A DNA stretch of 64,000 nucleotides from NCBI RefSeq assembly GCF_014635325.1, contig NZ_BMCT01000003.1:62001-126000 (forward strand). Reading direction: 5' to 3'. Numbering within the stretch: position 1 is the stretch's first letter; every line of letters starts with the position of its first letter. Of the stretch, positions 23,351 to 32,751 are shown piece after piece. Origin of the DNA: Azorhizobium oxalatiphilum (GTDB taxonomy: Bacteria; Pseudomonadota; Alphaproteobacteria; Rhizobiales; Xanthobacteraceae). The position numbers and the translations under genes are program-made. The notes beneath the pieces are model-generated. The model was not told the DNA's origin. It worked only from the letters and a program-made list of their open reading frames with translations, and made no database searches.

Positions 23351-24850
23351 TCAGATCTTCTGGTTGTACTCACCCACCTCCGGATGGGTGCGCAGCACGC
23401 CGTCGATCTCCGCGAACATGTCGCGCATGCGCTGCTCGGAGACCGGGCTTTCCACCACGACCACCAGCTCGGGCTTGTTGGAGGAGGCGCGCACCAGACC
23501 CCAGGAGCCGTCCTCGGTGGTGACGCGCACGCCGTTCACCGTCACGAGGTCGCGGATCGCCTGACCCGTCACCTTGGCGCCGTCCGCCTGCAGCTTCTGA
23601 TAGTGCTTCACCACCTGCTCGACGATGCCGTACTTGGCCTCGTCAGCGCAGTGGGGCGACATGGTGGGCGAGGACCAGGTCTTGGGCAGCGCGAGGCGCA
23701 GCTCGGAGAGCTTCTTGCCCGGATTGCGGTCCAGCATGTCCAGCACGGCGATGGCGGAGACGAGGCCGTCGTCATAGCCGCGGCCGATGGGCGCGTTGAA
23801 GAAATAGTGGCCGGACTTCTCGAAGCCGACGAGGGCGCCGCTCTCGTTCACCCGGCGCTTCATGTAGGAATGGCCGGTCTTCCAGTAGTCCGCCTTCACG
23901 CCGAGCTTGATCAGCTCGGGGTCGGTGGCGAACAGGCCGGTGGACTTCACATCCACCACGATGGTCGGGTTGGGATGGATCTTGGCGAGATCGCGGGCCA
24001 GCATCACGCCCATCTTGTCGGCGAAGATCTCCTCGCCCTCATTGTCCACCACGCCGCAGCGGTCGCCGTCGCCGTCGAAGCCCAGCGCCACGTCCGCCTT
24101 GTGCTCCAGCACCGCGTCGCGCATGGCATGGAGCATCTCCATGTCTTCCGGGTTCGGATTGTACTTGGGGAAGGAGTGATCCAGCTCCACGTCCAGCGGC
24201 ACCACTTCCACGCCCAGCGCGGCAAGGATGTGCGGGGCGAAGGCGCCGGCCGTGCCGTTGCCGCAGGCCACCACCGCCTTGATGGGGTGCTTGAGCTGCG
24301 GGCGGTCGGTGAGGTCCTTGAAATAGGTCGCGGGGAAATTCTCCACGAAGTGGTAGCCGCCGCCGCCCTTCAGGTCGAACTTCGCAGCCAGCACGATTTC
24401 CTTCAGGCGGGTCATCTCGTCGGGGCCGAAGGTGAGCGGGCGGTTCACGCCCATCTTCACGCCGGTCCAGCCATTGTCGTTATGCGAGGCCGTGACCATG
24501 GCTACCGCTGGCACATCGAGGGCGAACTGGGCGAAATAGGCCATGGGCGACATGGCGAGGCCGATGTCGTGCACCTTCACGCCCGCGGCCATGAGGCCGG
24601 AGACCATGGCGTACTTGATGGAGGAGGAGTAGCCGCGGAAGTCGTGGCCGGTGACGATCTCGGGCTTGATGCCCATTTCGTGCATCAGCGTGCCCAGGCC
24701 CATGCCCAGCGCCTGCACGCCCATCAGGTTGATTTCCTTCTGGAACAGCCAGCGGGCGTCGTATTCGCGGAACCCGGTGGGCTTCACCATGGGCTCGGAT
24801 TCATAGGCGTAGGTGTTCGGCGTCAGTGCGGGCTTCGGCGTCGGGAACAT
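23351..24850 (-). CDS. Phosphomannomutase/phosphoglucomutase
   Basis: The 499-residue protein belongs to the alpha-D-phosphohexomutase superfamily. The phosphoserine loop is VTASHNDNGWTGVKMG, the metal loop is FDGDGDRCG, and the sugar-specificity loop is GFEKSGHYFF, whose Glu-x-Ser-x-His pattern fits PMM/PGM (AlgC/ManB-like) enzymes. It interconverts hexose 1- and 6-phosphates, supplying GDP-mannose or UDP-glucose precursors for polysaccharide and lipopolysaccharide. GAGAGAGG precedes the ATG at 24850 by 7 bases. It is slightly longer than AlgC owing to extra N-terminal residues (about 1-30). Confidence 0.93.
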   Translation of the reverse strand: MFPTPKPALTPNTYAYESEPMVKPTGFREYDARWLFQKEINLMGVQALGMGLGTLMHEMGIKPEIVTGHDFRGYSSSIKYAMVSGLMAAGVKVHDIGLAMSPMAYFAQFALDVPAVAMVTASHNDNGWTGVKMGVNRPLTFGPDEMTRLKEIVLAAKFDLKGGGGYHFVENFPATYFKDLTDRPQLKHPIKAVVACGNGTAGAFAPHILAALGVEVVPLDVELDHSFPKYNPNPEDMEMLHAMRDAVLEHKADVALGFDGDGDRCGVVDNEGEEIFADKMGVMLARDLAKIHPNPTIVVDVKSTGLFATDPELIKLGVKADYWKTGHSYMKRRVNESGALVGFEKSGHYFFNAPIGRGYDDGLVSAIAVLDMLDRNPGKKLSELRLALPKTWSSPTMSPHCADEAKYGIVEQVVKHYQKLQADGAKVTGQAIRDLVTVNGVRVTTEDGSWGLVRASSNKPELVVVVESPVSEQRMRDMFAEIDGVLRTHPEVGEYNQKI

Positions 24851-25080
24851 GAAAAGCCTCTCTCGGCGCGGCGTGCATTTGCGGACGGTTATGCCAGTAG
24901 CACGCAATTGTGACCTGTCTTGTCTGAAGCGTGGCTGTACGGCGGCGGGGGCGTGCAGCAGCGCGTCTTCCCCACAGGGAAGGGGACAGGAGGACAATGC
25001 CCGGCCAAGGTTCCGGTTCCCTTAAGCCCTTCGGGCAGGTGCCATCGCCCCTTGGGATAACTGGTTCTTCGGAAGGTTGC

Positions 25081-27603
25081 TCAGGTGCCGCGCGGTTTCG
25101 CCCGATTGGTGGGGGCGGCGTTTGCCGGGTCCTCCGGCCATGGATGGCGGGGATAGCGCCCGCGCATTTCGGCGCGCACGTCCCGCCACGAGCCGCTCCA
25201 GAATTGTGGCAGATCCTTCGTCACCTGAATGGGGCGATGGGCGGGAGAGAGCAGGGCCAGCGTGAGCGGCACCTTGCCTCCGGCGATGGCCGGATGGCGG
25301 GTGAGGCCGAACAGCTCCTGCACCCGCACCGGCAGCAGCGGCCCGCCCTCGGCGGCATAGTCGATGGGCAGATTGGTGCCGGTGGGGGCCGTGAAATGGC
25401 TGGGGGCTTCCGTTTCCAGCCGGTGCACCAGCGCATAGGGCAGCAGCGCATGGAGCGCGTTGCCGAGATCACCCGCGCTCACCTGCGCCAGCGACGTGCG
25501 CCCGGTGAGGAAGGGGGCGAGCCAGTCGCGCGCGGTGGCGGCGAGCGCGGTGTCGGAGAGGTCCGGCCACGGTTCGCCTTCCGCCGTGTGGAGGAAGGAC
25601 ACCCGGTCGCGCCACTGGGTGAGGGCGTTGGTCCATGGCAGGCGGTCGATGCCCAGCGCCGCGATGCCCTCGGCCAGTGCCGCCGCTGTTTCGGGCGTGT
25701 TGGGTACGGGCTGGGGCCGGTCGGCCAGCGTCAAAGCGGCGAGCCGCCGTGTCTCGCGGGCGCGCACCGAGGCGGTGGCGGGGTCGAAGGCCACTTCCAG
25801 ACCGGCGGTGATCTCCTGCGCGAACAGCCGTTCGATCTCTTCTGCCGACAGGGCTGCGGCCAGTTGCACGCGGGCGGCATCGGCCCGGCCGCTGATCTCA
25901 GCCACCGCCAGATACGGCGCGCGGGCGAGCGAGGAGGCCGGGTCCACCACCGCCCCGCGCCCGTTGGCGAGCAGGATGCGGGTGCCATCGCCGCGCGCCT
26001 TCGCCACCCGGTCGGGATAGGCCAGCGCCAGCAGCGCGGCGGGGGAGGGCGTCTCGCCCTTGAGCTTGGGGGAGCCCTCGCGCGCCAGCTCCACCCAGCG
26101 CCCGGCGAGGCGGCGGGCATCGTCCGCCCGGCGGGAGCGCTCGCGGGAGAAATCCTGCAGACGATGGGTAAGGTCGGTTGAGTCGCCGCCGAGGCCGCGC
26201 TCGGTGAGCAGGGCCGCGATGTCGGCGGCCATAGCCCCCGCACCGAGGTCCGCCCCGCGCACCACCATATGGGCGAGGCGGGGCGGCAAGGGCAGACGGG
26301 CCATGCGGTTGCCCAGCGGCGTTACCGCCCCCTCCGCGTCGATGGCCTCCAGCACCCGCAGCAGGCTCTTGGCTTCCGTCACCGCAGGCACGGGCGGGGG
26401 ATCGAGAAAGGGCAGGGAGCGGGGATCACGCACGCCCGCGCTGGCCAGATCCAGCACGAGGCCGGACAGATCGGCGGCGAGAATCTCCGGCGTGGTGAAG
26501 GCGGGTAGGCTCTGCGTCTCGCCCTCGCTCCACAGGCGATAGCAGGTGCCGGGCTCCGTGCGCCCGGCGCGGCCGCGCCGCTGGTCGGCGGCGGCGCGGG
26601 AGACGCGCACGGTCTCAAGTCTTGTCAGGCCCACATCGGGCTCGAAGCGCGGCACGCGGGCGAGCCCGCAATCCACCACCACCCGCACGCCCTCGATGGT
26701 CAGCGAGGTCTCGGCGATGGAGGTGGCGAGCACCACCTTGCGCTTGCCGGCCGGGGCGGGCAGCACGGCGCGGTCCTGCTCGGCCGGGTCGAGCGCGCCG
26801 AACAGCGGCACGATTTCCGTGTCCCTGTCGCGCACGTCGGCCAGAAGATGATTCTGGGTCCGGCGGATTTCCGCAGCACCGGGCAGGAAGGCCAGCACGG
26901 AGCCCCGCTCGGCGGAGAGCGCCTTGAGCACCGCATCCGCCACCTGCCGCTCCATGGGGGCGCGCGGATCGCGGCCGAGATAGCGCGTCTCCACCGGAAA
27001 AGCGCGGCCCTCGCTCTCCACCACGGGTGCGGGCGTGTCGCCGCCCAGCAGGGCGGCCACGCGGGCGCCGTCCAGCGTGGCGGACATGGCGAGCAGGCGC
27101 AGGTCGTCGCGCAGGCCCGCTTGCGTCTCCAAAGCCAGCGCGAGGCCGAGGTCCGCATCCAGCGAACGCTCGTGATATTCGTCGAACAGCACGGCGGCGA
27201 TGCCGGCCAGCTCCGGATCATCCAGCACCATGCGGGTGAAGACGCCTTCCGTGATCACCTCGATGCGCGTGCGGCGGGAGACTTCGGAGCGCAGGCGCAC
27301 CCGATAGCCCACCGTCTCGCCGACCTTCTCCCCCAGCGTCTGCGCCATGCGGTGCGCGGCGGCACGCGCCGCGAGGCGGCGGGGTTCCAGCACGAGAATT
27401 TTGCCGCCCTTCACCCACGGCTCGTCCAGCAAGGCGAGGGGCACCCGCGTGGTCTTGCCCGCGCCGGGCGGGGCGACCAGCACGGCGGCGACCGTCTCCC
27501 GCAAGGTGGCGGTGAGGGCGGGCAAAGCGTCGTCGATGGGCAGGCGGGTGTCGAACATGAGGGGCGGGCTTGCGGCCTTCGTCACAGGGATCTCCCGCGA
27601 CAT
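25081..27603 (-). CDS. hrpB: ATP-dependent helicase HrpB
   Basis: This 840-residue protein is a DEAH-like superfamily 2 helicase. It has Walker A APPGAGKTT, the box II variant DEYH, SAT, the helicase C domain with QRRGRAGRT, a HA2 domain and the HrpB-specific C-terminal domain (PWPDLSDTAL through PILVQELFGL-like sequence, here VRVQELFGL). HrpB is widespread but its RNA substrate is not established. The ATG at 27603 gives MSREIPVTKAAS; an internal ATG at 27558 (MFDTRLPIDDALP) is an alternative. It is divergent from the WD40-like gene at 27730. Confidence 0.94.
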   Translation of the reverse strand: MSREIPVTKAASPPLMFDTRLPIDDALPALTATLRETVAAVLVAPPGAGKTTRVPLALLDEPWVKGGKILVLEPRRLAARAAAHRMAQTLGEKVGETVGYRVRLRSEVSRRTRIEVITEGVFTRMVLDDPELAGIAAVLFDEYHERSLDADLGLALALETQAGLRDDLRLLAMSATLDGARVAALLGGDTPAPVVESEGRAFPVETRYLGRDPRAPMERQVADAVLKALSAERGSVLAFLPGAAEIRRTQNHLLADVRDRDTEIVPLFGALDPAEQDRAVLPAPAGKRKVVLATSIAETSLTIEGVRVVVDCGLARVPRFEPDVGLTRLETVRVSRAAADQRRGRAGRTEPGTCYRLWSEGETQSLPAFTTPEILAADLSGLVLDLASAGVRDPRSLPFLDPPPVPAVTEAKSLLRVLEAIDAEGAVTPLGNRMARLPLPPRLAHMVVRGADLGAGAMAADIAALLTERGLGGDSTDLTHRLQDFSRERSRRADDARRLAGRWVELAREGSPKLKGETPSPAALLALAYPDRVAKARGDGTRILLANGRGAVVDPASSLARAPYLAVAEISGRADAARVQLAAALSAEEIERLFAQEITAGLEVAFDPATASVRARETRRLAALTLADRPQPVPNTPETAAALAEGIAALGIDRLPWTNALTQWRDRVSFLHTAEGEPWPDLSDTALAATARDWLAPFLTGRTSLAQVSAGDLGNALHALLPYALVHRLETEAPSHFTAPTGTNLPIDYAAEGGPLLPVRVQELFGLTRHPAIAGGKVPLTLALLSPAHRPIQVTKDLPQFWSGSWRDVRAEMRGRYPRHPWPEDPANAAPTNRAKPRGT

Positions 27604-27729
27604 AGGCCATCCCGGCCCGCAAAATCCATCCTTCCGCGACCCCATGGGCGGGCGGCGCGGGAGGACAAGCGGCCGAACGTGGCTTATGTAGGCGGAAAAT
27701 CCGCAGATTCCCGAAAGGGCCCCGTCTTC

Positions 27730-28734
27730 ATGTCCAGCCTCACCAACGCCCCTTCGAGCCTCACCTCCAAGGTCCGCACATTCAATTCCGAGAGCGGGGT
27801 TGCCGCCGCCTGTTTCCTGAAGGGCACGGCCGTGCTCGTGGGCGAGCTGGGCGCGGCTCTCATGGTGACGGGCGATGAGGCGAAGGCCGTGGCGCTGCAT
27901 GACGGCGCGGTGCTCGCCGCGCAGGGTGACGGCAAGCGGCTCGTCTCCGGCAGCGACGACGGCCGTGTGGTGGAACTGCTGGCGGACGGTACGGTGAAGG
28001 AACTGGCCGCGCACAAGGGCCGCTGGATCGACCGCGTGGCCCTCGGCCCCGATGGCTCGGTGGCCTATTCCGCCGGCAAGACCGCGCATTTCAAGCCGGT
28101 GAAGGGCGAGGCGCGCAGCCTCGAGGTGGCCTCCAGCGTCGGTGGCCTCGCCTTCGCGCCCAAGGGCACCCGCATCGCGGTGGCGCATTATGGCGGCGTC
28201 AGCTTCTGGTTCCCCAATGCCACCGACGCCAAGCCGGACCTGTTCGGCTGGAAGGGCTCGCACCTCGGCGTGGCGGTGAGCCCGGACGGGCGCTTCATGG
28301 TCACGACCATGCAGGAGGCGGCGCTGCACGGCTGGCGCATCTCCGACGGCGGCCATATGCGCATGACCGGCTATCCCACCCGCGTGAAGTCGTTCGAGTT
28401 CACCGCAGACGGCAAGTGGCTGGCCACGTCCGGCTCCTCGGAAGTGGTGATGTGGCCGTTCGCGGCCAAGGACGGCCCCATGGGCAAGCAGCCTTCCATG
28501 CTCGCCCCCTCTCCCGATGCGCGCGTCTCCGTGGTGGCGACCCACCCGAAGGATCCGGTGCTGGTGGCCGGCTATGACAATGGCATGGTGATGATGGTGC
28601 GCATCACGGATGCCGCCGAAATCCTGCTGCGGTCGCCGGACGGCTCCGCCGTGACGGCGGCGGGCTGGCGCTCGGACGGCGGGGCGGTGGTCTTCGGCAC
28701 GGCGAGCGGCAGCGCGGGCCTGCTGGAGTTCTGA
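27730..28734 (+). CDS. WD40-like beta-propeller protein
   Basis: The 334-residue protein is made of degenerate WD/beta-propeller repeats, roughly seven, recognisable by GDGKRLVSGSDDGRV, GPDGSVAYSAGK, PKGTRIAVAHYGGV, SPDGRFMVTTMQEAAL and ADGKWLATSGSSEV. No signal peptide is seen, so it is cytosolic. Propellers of this type usually scaffold protein interactions; a specific function cannot be inferred. It shares a 126-bp divergent region with hrpB. Confidence 0.85.
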   Translation: MSSLTNAPSSLTSKVRTFNSESGVAAACFLKGTAVLVGELGAALMVTGDEAKAVALHDGAVLAAQGDGKRLVSGSDDGRVVELLADGTVKELAAHKGRWIDRVALGPDGSVAYSAGKTAHFKPVKGEARSLEVASSVGGLAFAPKGTRIAVAHYGGVSFWFPNATDAKPDLFGWKGSHLGVAVSPDGRFMVTTMQEAALHGWRISDGGHMRMTGYPTRVKSFEFTADGKWLATSGSSEVVMWPFAAKDGPMGKQPSMLAPSPDARVSVVATHPKDPVLVAGYDNGMVMMVRITDAAEILLRSPDGSAVTAAGWRSDGGAVVFGTASGSAGLLEF

Positions 28735-28782
28735 TCCGGCGGCAGGCCGTCGCGGGAAGCTGAGACGAGGCTTGCTTTTGTC

Positions 28783-28809
28783 TGACAGGCGCGCGTCGCG
28801 GGCCTGTCA
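28783..28809 (+). terminator. Hairpin after the WD40-like gene
   Basis: TGACAGGC at 28783-28790 pairs with GCCTGTCA at 28802-28809 across an 11-base GC-rich loop, about 50 bases after the stop. There is no T-run on the 3' side. Confidence 0.4.
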
Positions 28810-28844
28810 CGGCTGCGCTTTATCCGATAACCTCCGGGCGTGCG

Positions 28845-28860
28845 ATGCAGCGAGCTGCAT
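28845..28860. promoter_or_regulatory. Palindrome upstream of the acetoacetate decarboxylase gene
   Basis: ATGCAGC at 28845-28851 and GCTGCAT at 28854-28860 form a 7-bp inverted repeat with a 2-bp spacer, about 125 bp before the start codon at 28986. It could be an operator or a leader hairpin. Confidence 0.35.
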
Positions 28861-28985
28861 TGCCCGCCCTTTGCAGGGAGGCGGATTCACTGCTCCGGTT
28901 GAACCCGGATGGAATCCGGCTCCCGCGTTCTCGCGGATGCGAGAGCGGTATCGTCCGGTCGGAGCCTGCCTCGGAGCCTTGCCTC

Positions 28986-29732
28986 ATGAAGATCGAAGAC
29001 GTTCGCCGTACAGCCTATTCCATGCCGCTGACCAACCCCGCCTATCCGCGGGGGCCGTATCGCTTCTTTGATCGCGAATTCATGATCATCACCTACCGCA
29101 CCGACATGGACGCCCTGCGCGCCGTGGTGCCGGAGCCGCTCGAAGTGTTCGAGCCGCTGGTGAAATACGAATTCATCCGCATGCCCGACAGCACCGGCTT
29201 CGGCGACTATACGGAGACCGGGCAGGTGATCCCGGTGAAGCTGGACGGCGTGGAAGGCGGTTACGTCCATTCCATGTATCTCGACGACGAGGCGCCCATC
29301 GCCGGCGGCCGCGAGCTGTGGGGTTTCCCGAAGAAGTACGCCAACCCCAAGATGGAAGTGGAGGCCGACGTGCTGGCCGGGCGCCTGCACTATGGCAAGT
29401 CGCTCTGCGCCGAGGCCACCATGGGCTACAAGCACGTGGCCGCCGACAAGGAGGCCGTGCTGAAGGCGCTGAAAGCGCCGAACTTCATGATCAAGATCAT
29501 CCCCCACGTGGATGCCACGCCGCGCATCTGCGAGCTGGTGCGCTACTATCTTCAGGATATCGAGCTGAAGGAGTGCTGGACCGGCCCGGCCGCCCTCGGC
29601 CTCTATCCGCACGCCATCGCCGACGTGGCCCGCCTGCCTGTGCTGGAGGTGGTCTCGGCCCTGCACCTGCGCGCCGACCTGACGCTGGGCATGGGCGAGG
29701 TGGTATTCGATTATCTGGCCGAGCCCAAATAG
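28986..29732 (+). CDS. adc: Acetoacetate decarboxylase
   Basis: The 248-residue protein matches the ADC family in length. The active-site block [15 protein letters not shown] places the Schiff-base lysine pair at Lys116/Lys117, as in the clostridial enzyme. It converts acetoacetate to acetone and CO2 in the cytosol. GGAG lies 9 bases before the ATG at 28986. It is followed, 66 bases downstream, by a patatin-like gene; this pairing with PHB/3-hydroxybutyrate metabolism genes is seen in related bacteria, which suggests a role in ketone-body overflow (inference). Confidence 0.93.
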   Translation: MKIEDVRRTAYSMPLTNPAYPRGPYRFFDREFMIITYRTDMDALRAVVPEPLEVFEPLVKYEFIRMPDSTGFGDYTETGQVIPVKLDGVEGGYVHSMYLDDEAPIAGGRELWGFPKKYANPKMEVEADVLAGRLHYGKSLCAEATMGYKHVAADKEAVLKALKAPNFMIKIIPHVDATPRICELVRYYLQDIELKECWTGPAALGLYPHAIADVARLPVLEVVSALHLRADLTLGMGEVVFDYLAEPK

Positions 29733-29798
29733 GGTTTCGCACGCGCTGCCATGCTGCGGCGGGCGAAAACCTCGGCAGAACCACACAATGGGGGATCC

Positions 29799-30950
29799 AT
29801 GAGCACCCGTTTGAGTGACGCGTCCTGCAACATCAGGGAGATCGTCAGCGCCTACGATCGTCGGGCCTTGGTCTTTCAGGGCGGTGGCGCGCTCGGCGCC
29901 TATCAGGCCGGCGTCTATGAGGCGCTGGACAAGGCAGGGGTCGAGCCCAACTGGGTGTCTGGCGTCTCCATCGGCGCCATCAACTCGGCCATCGTGGCGG
30001 GCAATCACCCGGAAAACCGGGTGGCGCGGCTGCGCGAGTTCTGGGACACGGTGTCGGGCCGCAAGCTCTGGGCGTTTACGCCCGAGGGCGACATCTACCG
30101 CACCATGCGCAACCAGATCAGCGCCTGGGTGACGATGAACGTCGGCCAGCCCGGCTTCTTCAAGCCGCGTTTCCCCAATCCGTGGCTGCTGCCCACGGGG
30201 GCGTCCAACGCCACCAGCCTCTACGACACCTCGCCTTTGCGCGACACGCTGCTGAAGCTTGTGGATTTCGACCTCATCAACAAGGGCGACATCCGCTTCT
30301 CGGTGGGCGCGGCCAACGTGCGCACCGGCAATTTCGTCTATTTCGACAACACCACCCACCGCATCGGGCCGGAGCACATCATGGCCTCCGGCGCGCTGCC
30401 GCCGGCCTTCCCCGCCATCCGCATCGATGGCGAATATTATTGGGACGGCGGCGTGGTCTCCAACACGCCCCTGCAATGGCTGCTGGACCAGCCGGACCAC
30501 CCGTCCGCCATCGTGTTCCAGGTGGATCTGTTCTCGGCCCGTGGCGAGCTGCCCCGCGACATGTTCGGGGTGATCGAGCGGCAGAAGGACATCGGCTATT
30601 CTAGCCGCACCCGCTACACCACGGACCTGTTCCGTCGCGTGCAGCTGCTGCGCACCCGGCACGCGGAAGCGGTGATGCGCATTCCCGAGCAACTGCGCAC
30701 CGACGACGACCGGCAGACGCTGGACGACTATGAGAAGTCCGGCCCGGTGAACATCTGCCACCTGATCTATCAGGAAAAAAGTTACGAGCGGGACTTCAAG
30801 GACTATGAGTTCTCCGGCGCCTCCATGCGCGACCATTGGCAGTCGGGCATCGAGGACACCATGAAAACCCTGCGCCACCGCAAGTGGCTGGAGATGCCTG
30901 ACAAGAGCGAGGGCATCGTCATCCACGACGTGCACCGCCTCTCGGACTGA
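29799..30950 (+). CDS. Patatin-like phospholipase/acyl hydrolase with DUF3734 C-terminus
   Basis: The 383-residue protein has the patatin catalytic set: oxyanion loop GGGALGAYQ, nucleophile Ser in GVSIG, and Asp in DGGVVSN. About 150 C-terminal residues correspond to the DUF3734 region that accompanies this subgroup. It has no signal peptide and should act on intracellular esters such as phospholipids, or on PHB-derived oligomers given the neighbouring decarboxylase (inference). The ATG at 29799 starts MSTRLSDASC. A strong hairpin follows at 30995. Confidence 0.9.
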   Translation: MSTRLSDASCNIREIVSAYDRRALVFQGGGALGAYQAGVYEALDKAGVEPNWVSGVSIGAINSAIVAGNHPENRVARLREFWDTVSGRKLWAFTPEGDIYRTMRNQISAWVTMNVGQPGFFKPRFPNPWLLPTGASNATSLYDTSPLRDTLLKLVDFDLINKGDIRFSVGAANVRTGNFVYFDNTTHRIGPEHIMASGALPPAFPAIRIDGEYYWDGGVVSNTPLQWLLDQPDHPSAIVFQVDLFSARGELPRDMFGVIERQKDIGYSSRTRYTTDLFRRVQLLRTRHAEAVMRIPEQLRTDDDRQTLDDYEKSGPVNICHLIYQEKSYERDFKDYEFSGASMRDHWQSGIEDTMKTLRHRKWLEMPDKSEGIVIHDVHRLSD

Positions 30951-30994
30951 GGGGCGGGGACGATCCGGCTCCAAAGCGTTGATGGAGAATGTCT

Positions 30995-31027
30995 TACGGC
31001 CCCGATTGCGAAGCAGTCGGGGCCGTA
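30995..31027. terminator. Strong hairpin between convergent genes
   Basis: Bases 30995-31005 pair perfectly with 31017-31027 (TACGGCCCCGA and its complement), and the stem continues inward with T-G and TGC/GCA around a GAA loop. It lies between the convergent patatin and TSUP genes and could end transcription from both sides. Confidence 0.6.
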
Positions 31028-31033
31028 CATGCT

Positions 31034-31783
31034 CTAGAACACCACGGCGCGCACCAGCGTGTTCGCGCCCAGCAGCGACAGACCGGCGAAGAAGAAGTTG
31101 CGGAACGTCTGCTGCGAGATGGCCATCCGCACCCGGCGGCCGATCTCCATGCCCAGGAAGGCCGGGATCAGCGCCGCGCCCGTCACCAGCAGCGCGTGCC
31201 AGGAGGTGAGCGGTGCCCCCCGCCCGGACAGGGCGATGGCAAGGCCGACGGAGCCGGCGGAGAAGGACAGGCCCATGGCCTGCACCAGATCCTCGCGCTC
31301 CAGCCCCAGCGATTGCAGATAGGGCGCGGCCGGCATCACGGTGACGCCGGTGGTGCCGGTGAGCAGGCCCGAGGCGACGCCCATCACCGGCGAGAGCCAG
31401 CTCTCCGCCCAGGCCGGCGTGTGGAAGCTGAAGCGGCCAAGGCCGAGCAGGCCGTAGAGAAACAGCGTGGCGCCCAGCACGCCCGGCGCCAGATGGGACT
31501 CCAGCCCCCCGAACCACAGGCCGCCGATGAGCGTGCCGAGGAAGGTGGTGAGCGCCATGAGCCAGAAGCGGCGCAGCACCACGCCGACGCGCGGCCCGGT
31601 GGCGAACTGCACGATATTGGTGAGCAGGGTGGGCGCAAGAAGGATGGCGGCGGCTTCCGCCGGCGGCATCAGCAGGCTGAGCAGGCCCATGCCCAGCGTG
31701 GGCAGGCCCATGGCGGTGACGCCCTTCACCAGACCGGCGAGCACGAGAACCAGAGCGACGAGGAAGAGCGACAATAAGTCCAT
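31034..31783 (-). CDS. TSUP (TauE/SafE) family anion exporter
   Basis: The 249-residue protein has about eight membrane helices in two similar halves, as in TauE/SafE proteins that move sulfite, sulfonates or organosulfur anions across the inner membrane. The GTTGVTVMPAAPYLQSLGL block is typical. I chose the ATG at 31783 (MDLLSLFLVALV) because it begins directly with the first helix; an ATG at 31819 adds 12 residues. It is divergent from a LysR gene with a perfect palindrome between them, so induction by that regulator is likely. Confidence 0.88.
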   Translation of the reverse strand: MDLLSLFLVALVLVLAGLVKGVTAMGLPTLGMGLLSLLMPPAEAAAILLAPTLLTNIVQFATGPRVGVVLRRFWLMALTTFLGTLIGGLWFGGLESHLAPGVLGATLFLYGLLGLGRFSFHTPAWAESWLSPVMGVASGLLTGTTGVTVMPAAPYLQSLGLEREDLVQAMGLSFSAGSVGLAIALSGRGAPLTSWHALLVTGAALIPAFLGMEIGRRVRMAISQQTFRNFFFAGLSLLGANTLVRAVVF

Positions 31784-31830
31784 GGCGTGCAAGCTGGCCG
31801 CACATAGACCTTGTCGCAATGCGGATTATA

Positions 31831-31867
31831 CGGCTTCATCCTTCGGAAAATCCGAAGGATGAAGCCG
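31831..31867. promoter_or_regulatory. 37-bp perfect palindrome at the LysR translation start
   Basis: The arms 31831-31847 and 31851-31867 are perfect 17-bp inverted repeats (inner part CATCCTTCGGA/TCCGAAGGATG) around AAA. The T-N11-A rule is met at T31843 and A31855. The right arm contains the AAGGA ribosome-binding site of the LysR gene, so binding, or an RNA hairpin, would block expression of the regulator. Confidence 0.75.
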
Positions 31868-32748
31868 TGCGGTTCGATCTCGTGGATCTGAAGCTCTTTC
31901 TCGCCATTCTGGAGGCGGGCAGCATCACCGCGGGCGCGGCGCGGGCCAATCTGGCACTACCTTCGGCCAGCGCGCGGGTGCGGGGCATGGAAGAGACGGC
32001 TGGCACGCCGCTTCTGGTGCGCAGCCGTGCAGGCGCCGTGGCGACGCCGGCCGGCGAAGCGCTGGCCCACCATGCCCGCCTCATCCTCCAGCAGTCCGAG
32101 CGGATGCGCGGCGAACTTTCCCGCTATGGCCGCGGCCTGAAGGGGCATGTGCGGCTGTGGAGCAATACGGCGGCCTTCTCCGTGGGCCTGATCGGCGATC
32201 TGGCGCGCTTCCTCGCCCGCCATCCCGACGTGGACGTGGATCTGCAGGAGCGCCCGAGCCGCGAGATCGCGCCGGCCCTGCGGGGGGGACTCATCCATAT
32301 CGGCCTCCTGTCGGATGTGGGCGATACGCTGGGCCTCGAAACCAGGACCTATGGCGAGGATGTGCTGATGGCGGTGCTGCCGAAGGGCCACCGGCTGGCG
32401 AACACCCCGGGGGCGGGTTTCGCGGATGTGGCAGCGCTCCCCTTTGTCGGGCTGACGCCGGGCAATGCCATTCATCAGCTCATCGAGACCCACGCGGTGG
32501 CGCTTGGCCTGCCGTTGAAATACCGGGTGCGGGTGAACCGCATCGAGGCGGTGGGGGAGATGGTGCAGGCGGGCGTCGGCGTCTCGGTGCTGCCCACGGC
32601 GGATGCGCTGCGGGTGGCCGAGCGCACGCAGGTTGAAGTCTTCACCCTGCCGGAGGCATGGGCGCGCCGCCGGCTTGTGGTCGCCGTGCGCGACCTCCAG
32701 GCCCTGCCGGAATTCGCACGGCAGTTCCTGGATGGGCTGGGTGGGTGA
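31867..32748 (+). CDS. LysR-family transcriptional regulator
   Basis: With a GTG start at 31867 the protein has 293 residues, the standard LysR length, and begins MRFDLVDLKLFLAILEAGSI with a normal N-terminal helix-turn-helix (about 3-60). An ATG at 31819 would instead translate the palindrome into a non-homologous extension. AAGGA lies 7 bases upstream of the GTG. The effector-binding domain follows from about residue 88. It is divergent from the TSUP transporter, its probable target. Confidence 0.9.
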   Translation: MRFDLVDLKLFLAILEAGSITAGAARANLALPSASARVRGMEETAGTPLLVRSRAGAVATPAGEALAHHARLILQQSERMRGELSRYGRGLKGHVRLWSNTAAFSVGLIGDLARFLARHPDVDVDLQERPSREIAPALRGGLIHIGLLSDVGDTLGLETRTYGEDVLMAVLPKGHRLANTPGAGFADVAALPFVGLTPGNAIHQLIETHAVALGLPLKYRVRVNRIEAVGEMVQAGVGVSVLPTADALRVAERTQVEVFTLPEAWARRRLVVAVRDLQALPEFARQFLDGLGG

Positions 32749-32751
32749 AGC

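Noticed and set aside
27604-28545. N-terminal extension of the HrpB frame across the WD40-like gene
   Set aside because: The frame stays open upstream of 27603 but lies antisense to a clear beta-propeller gene and has no helicase homology.
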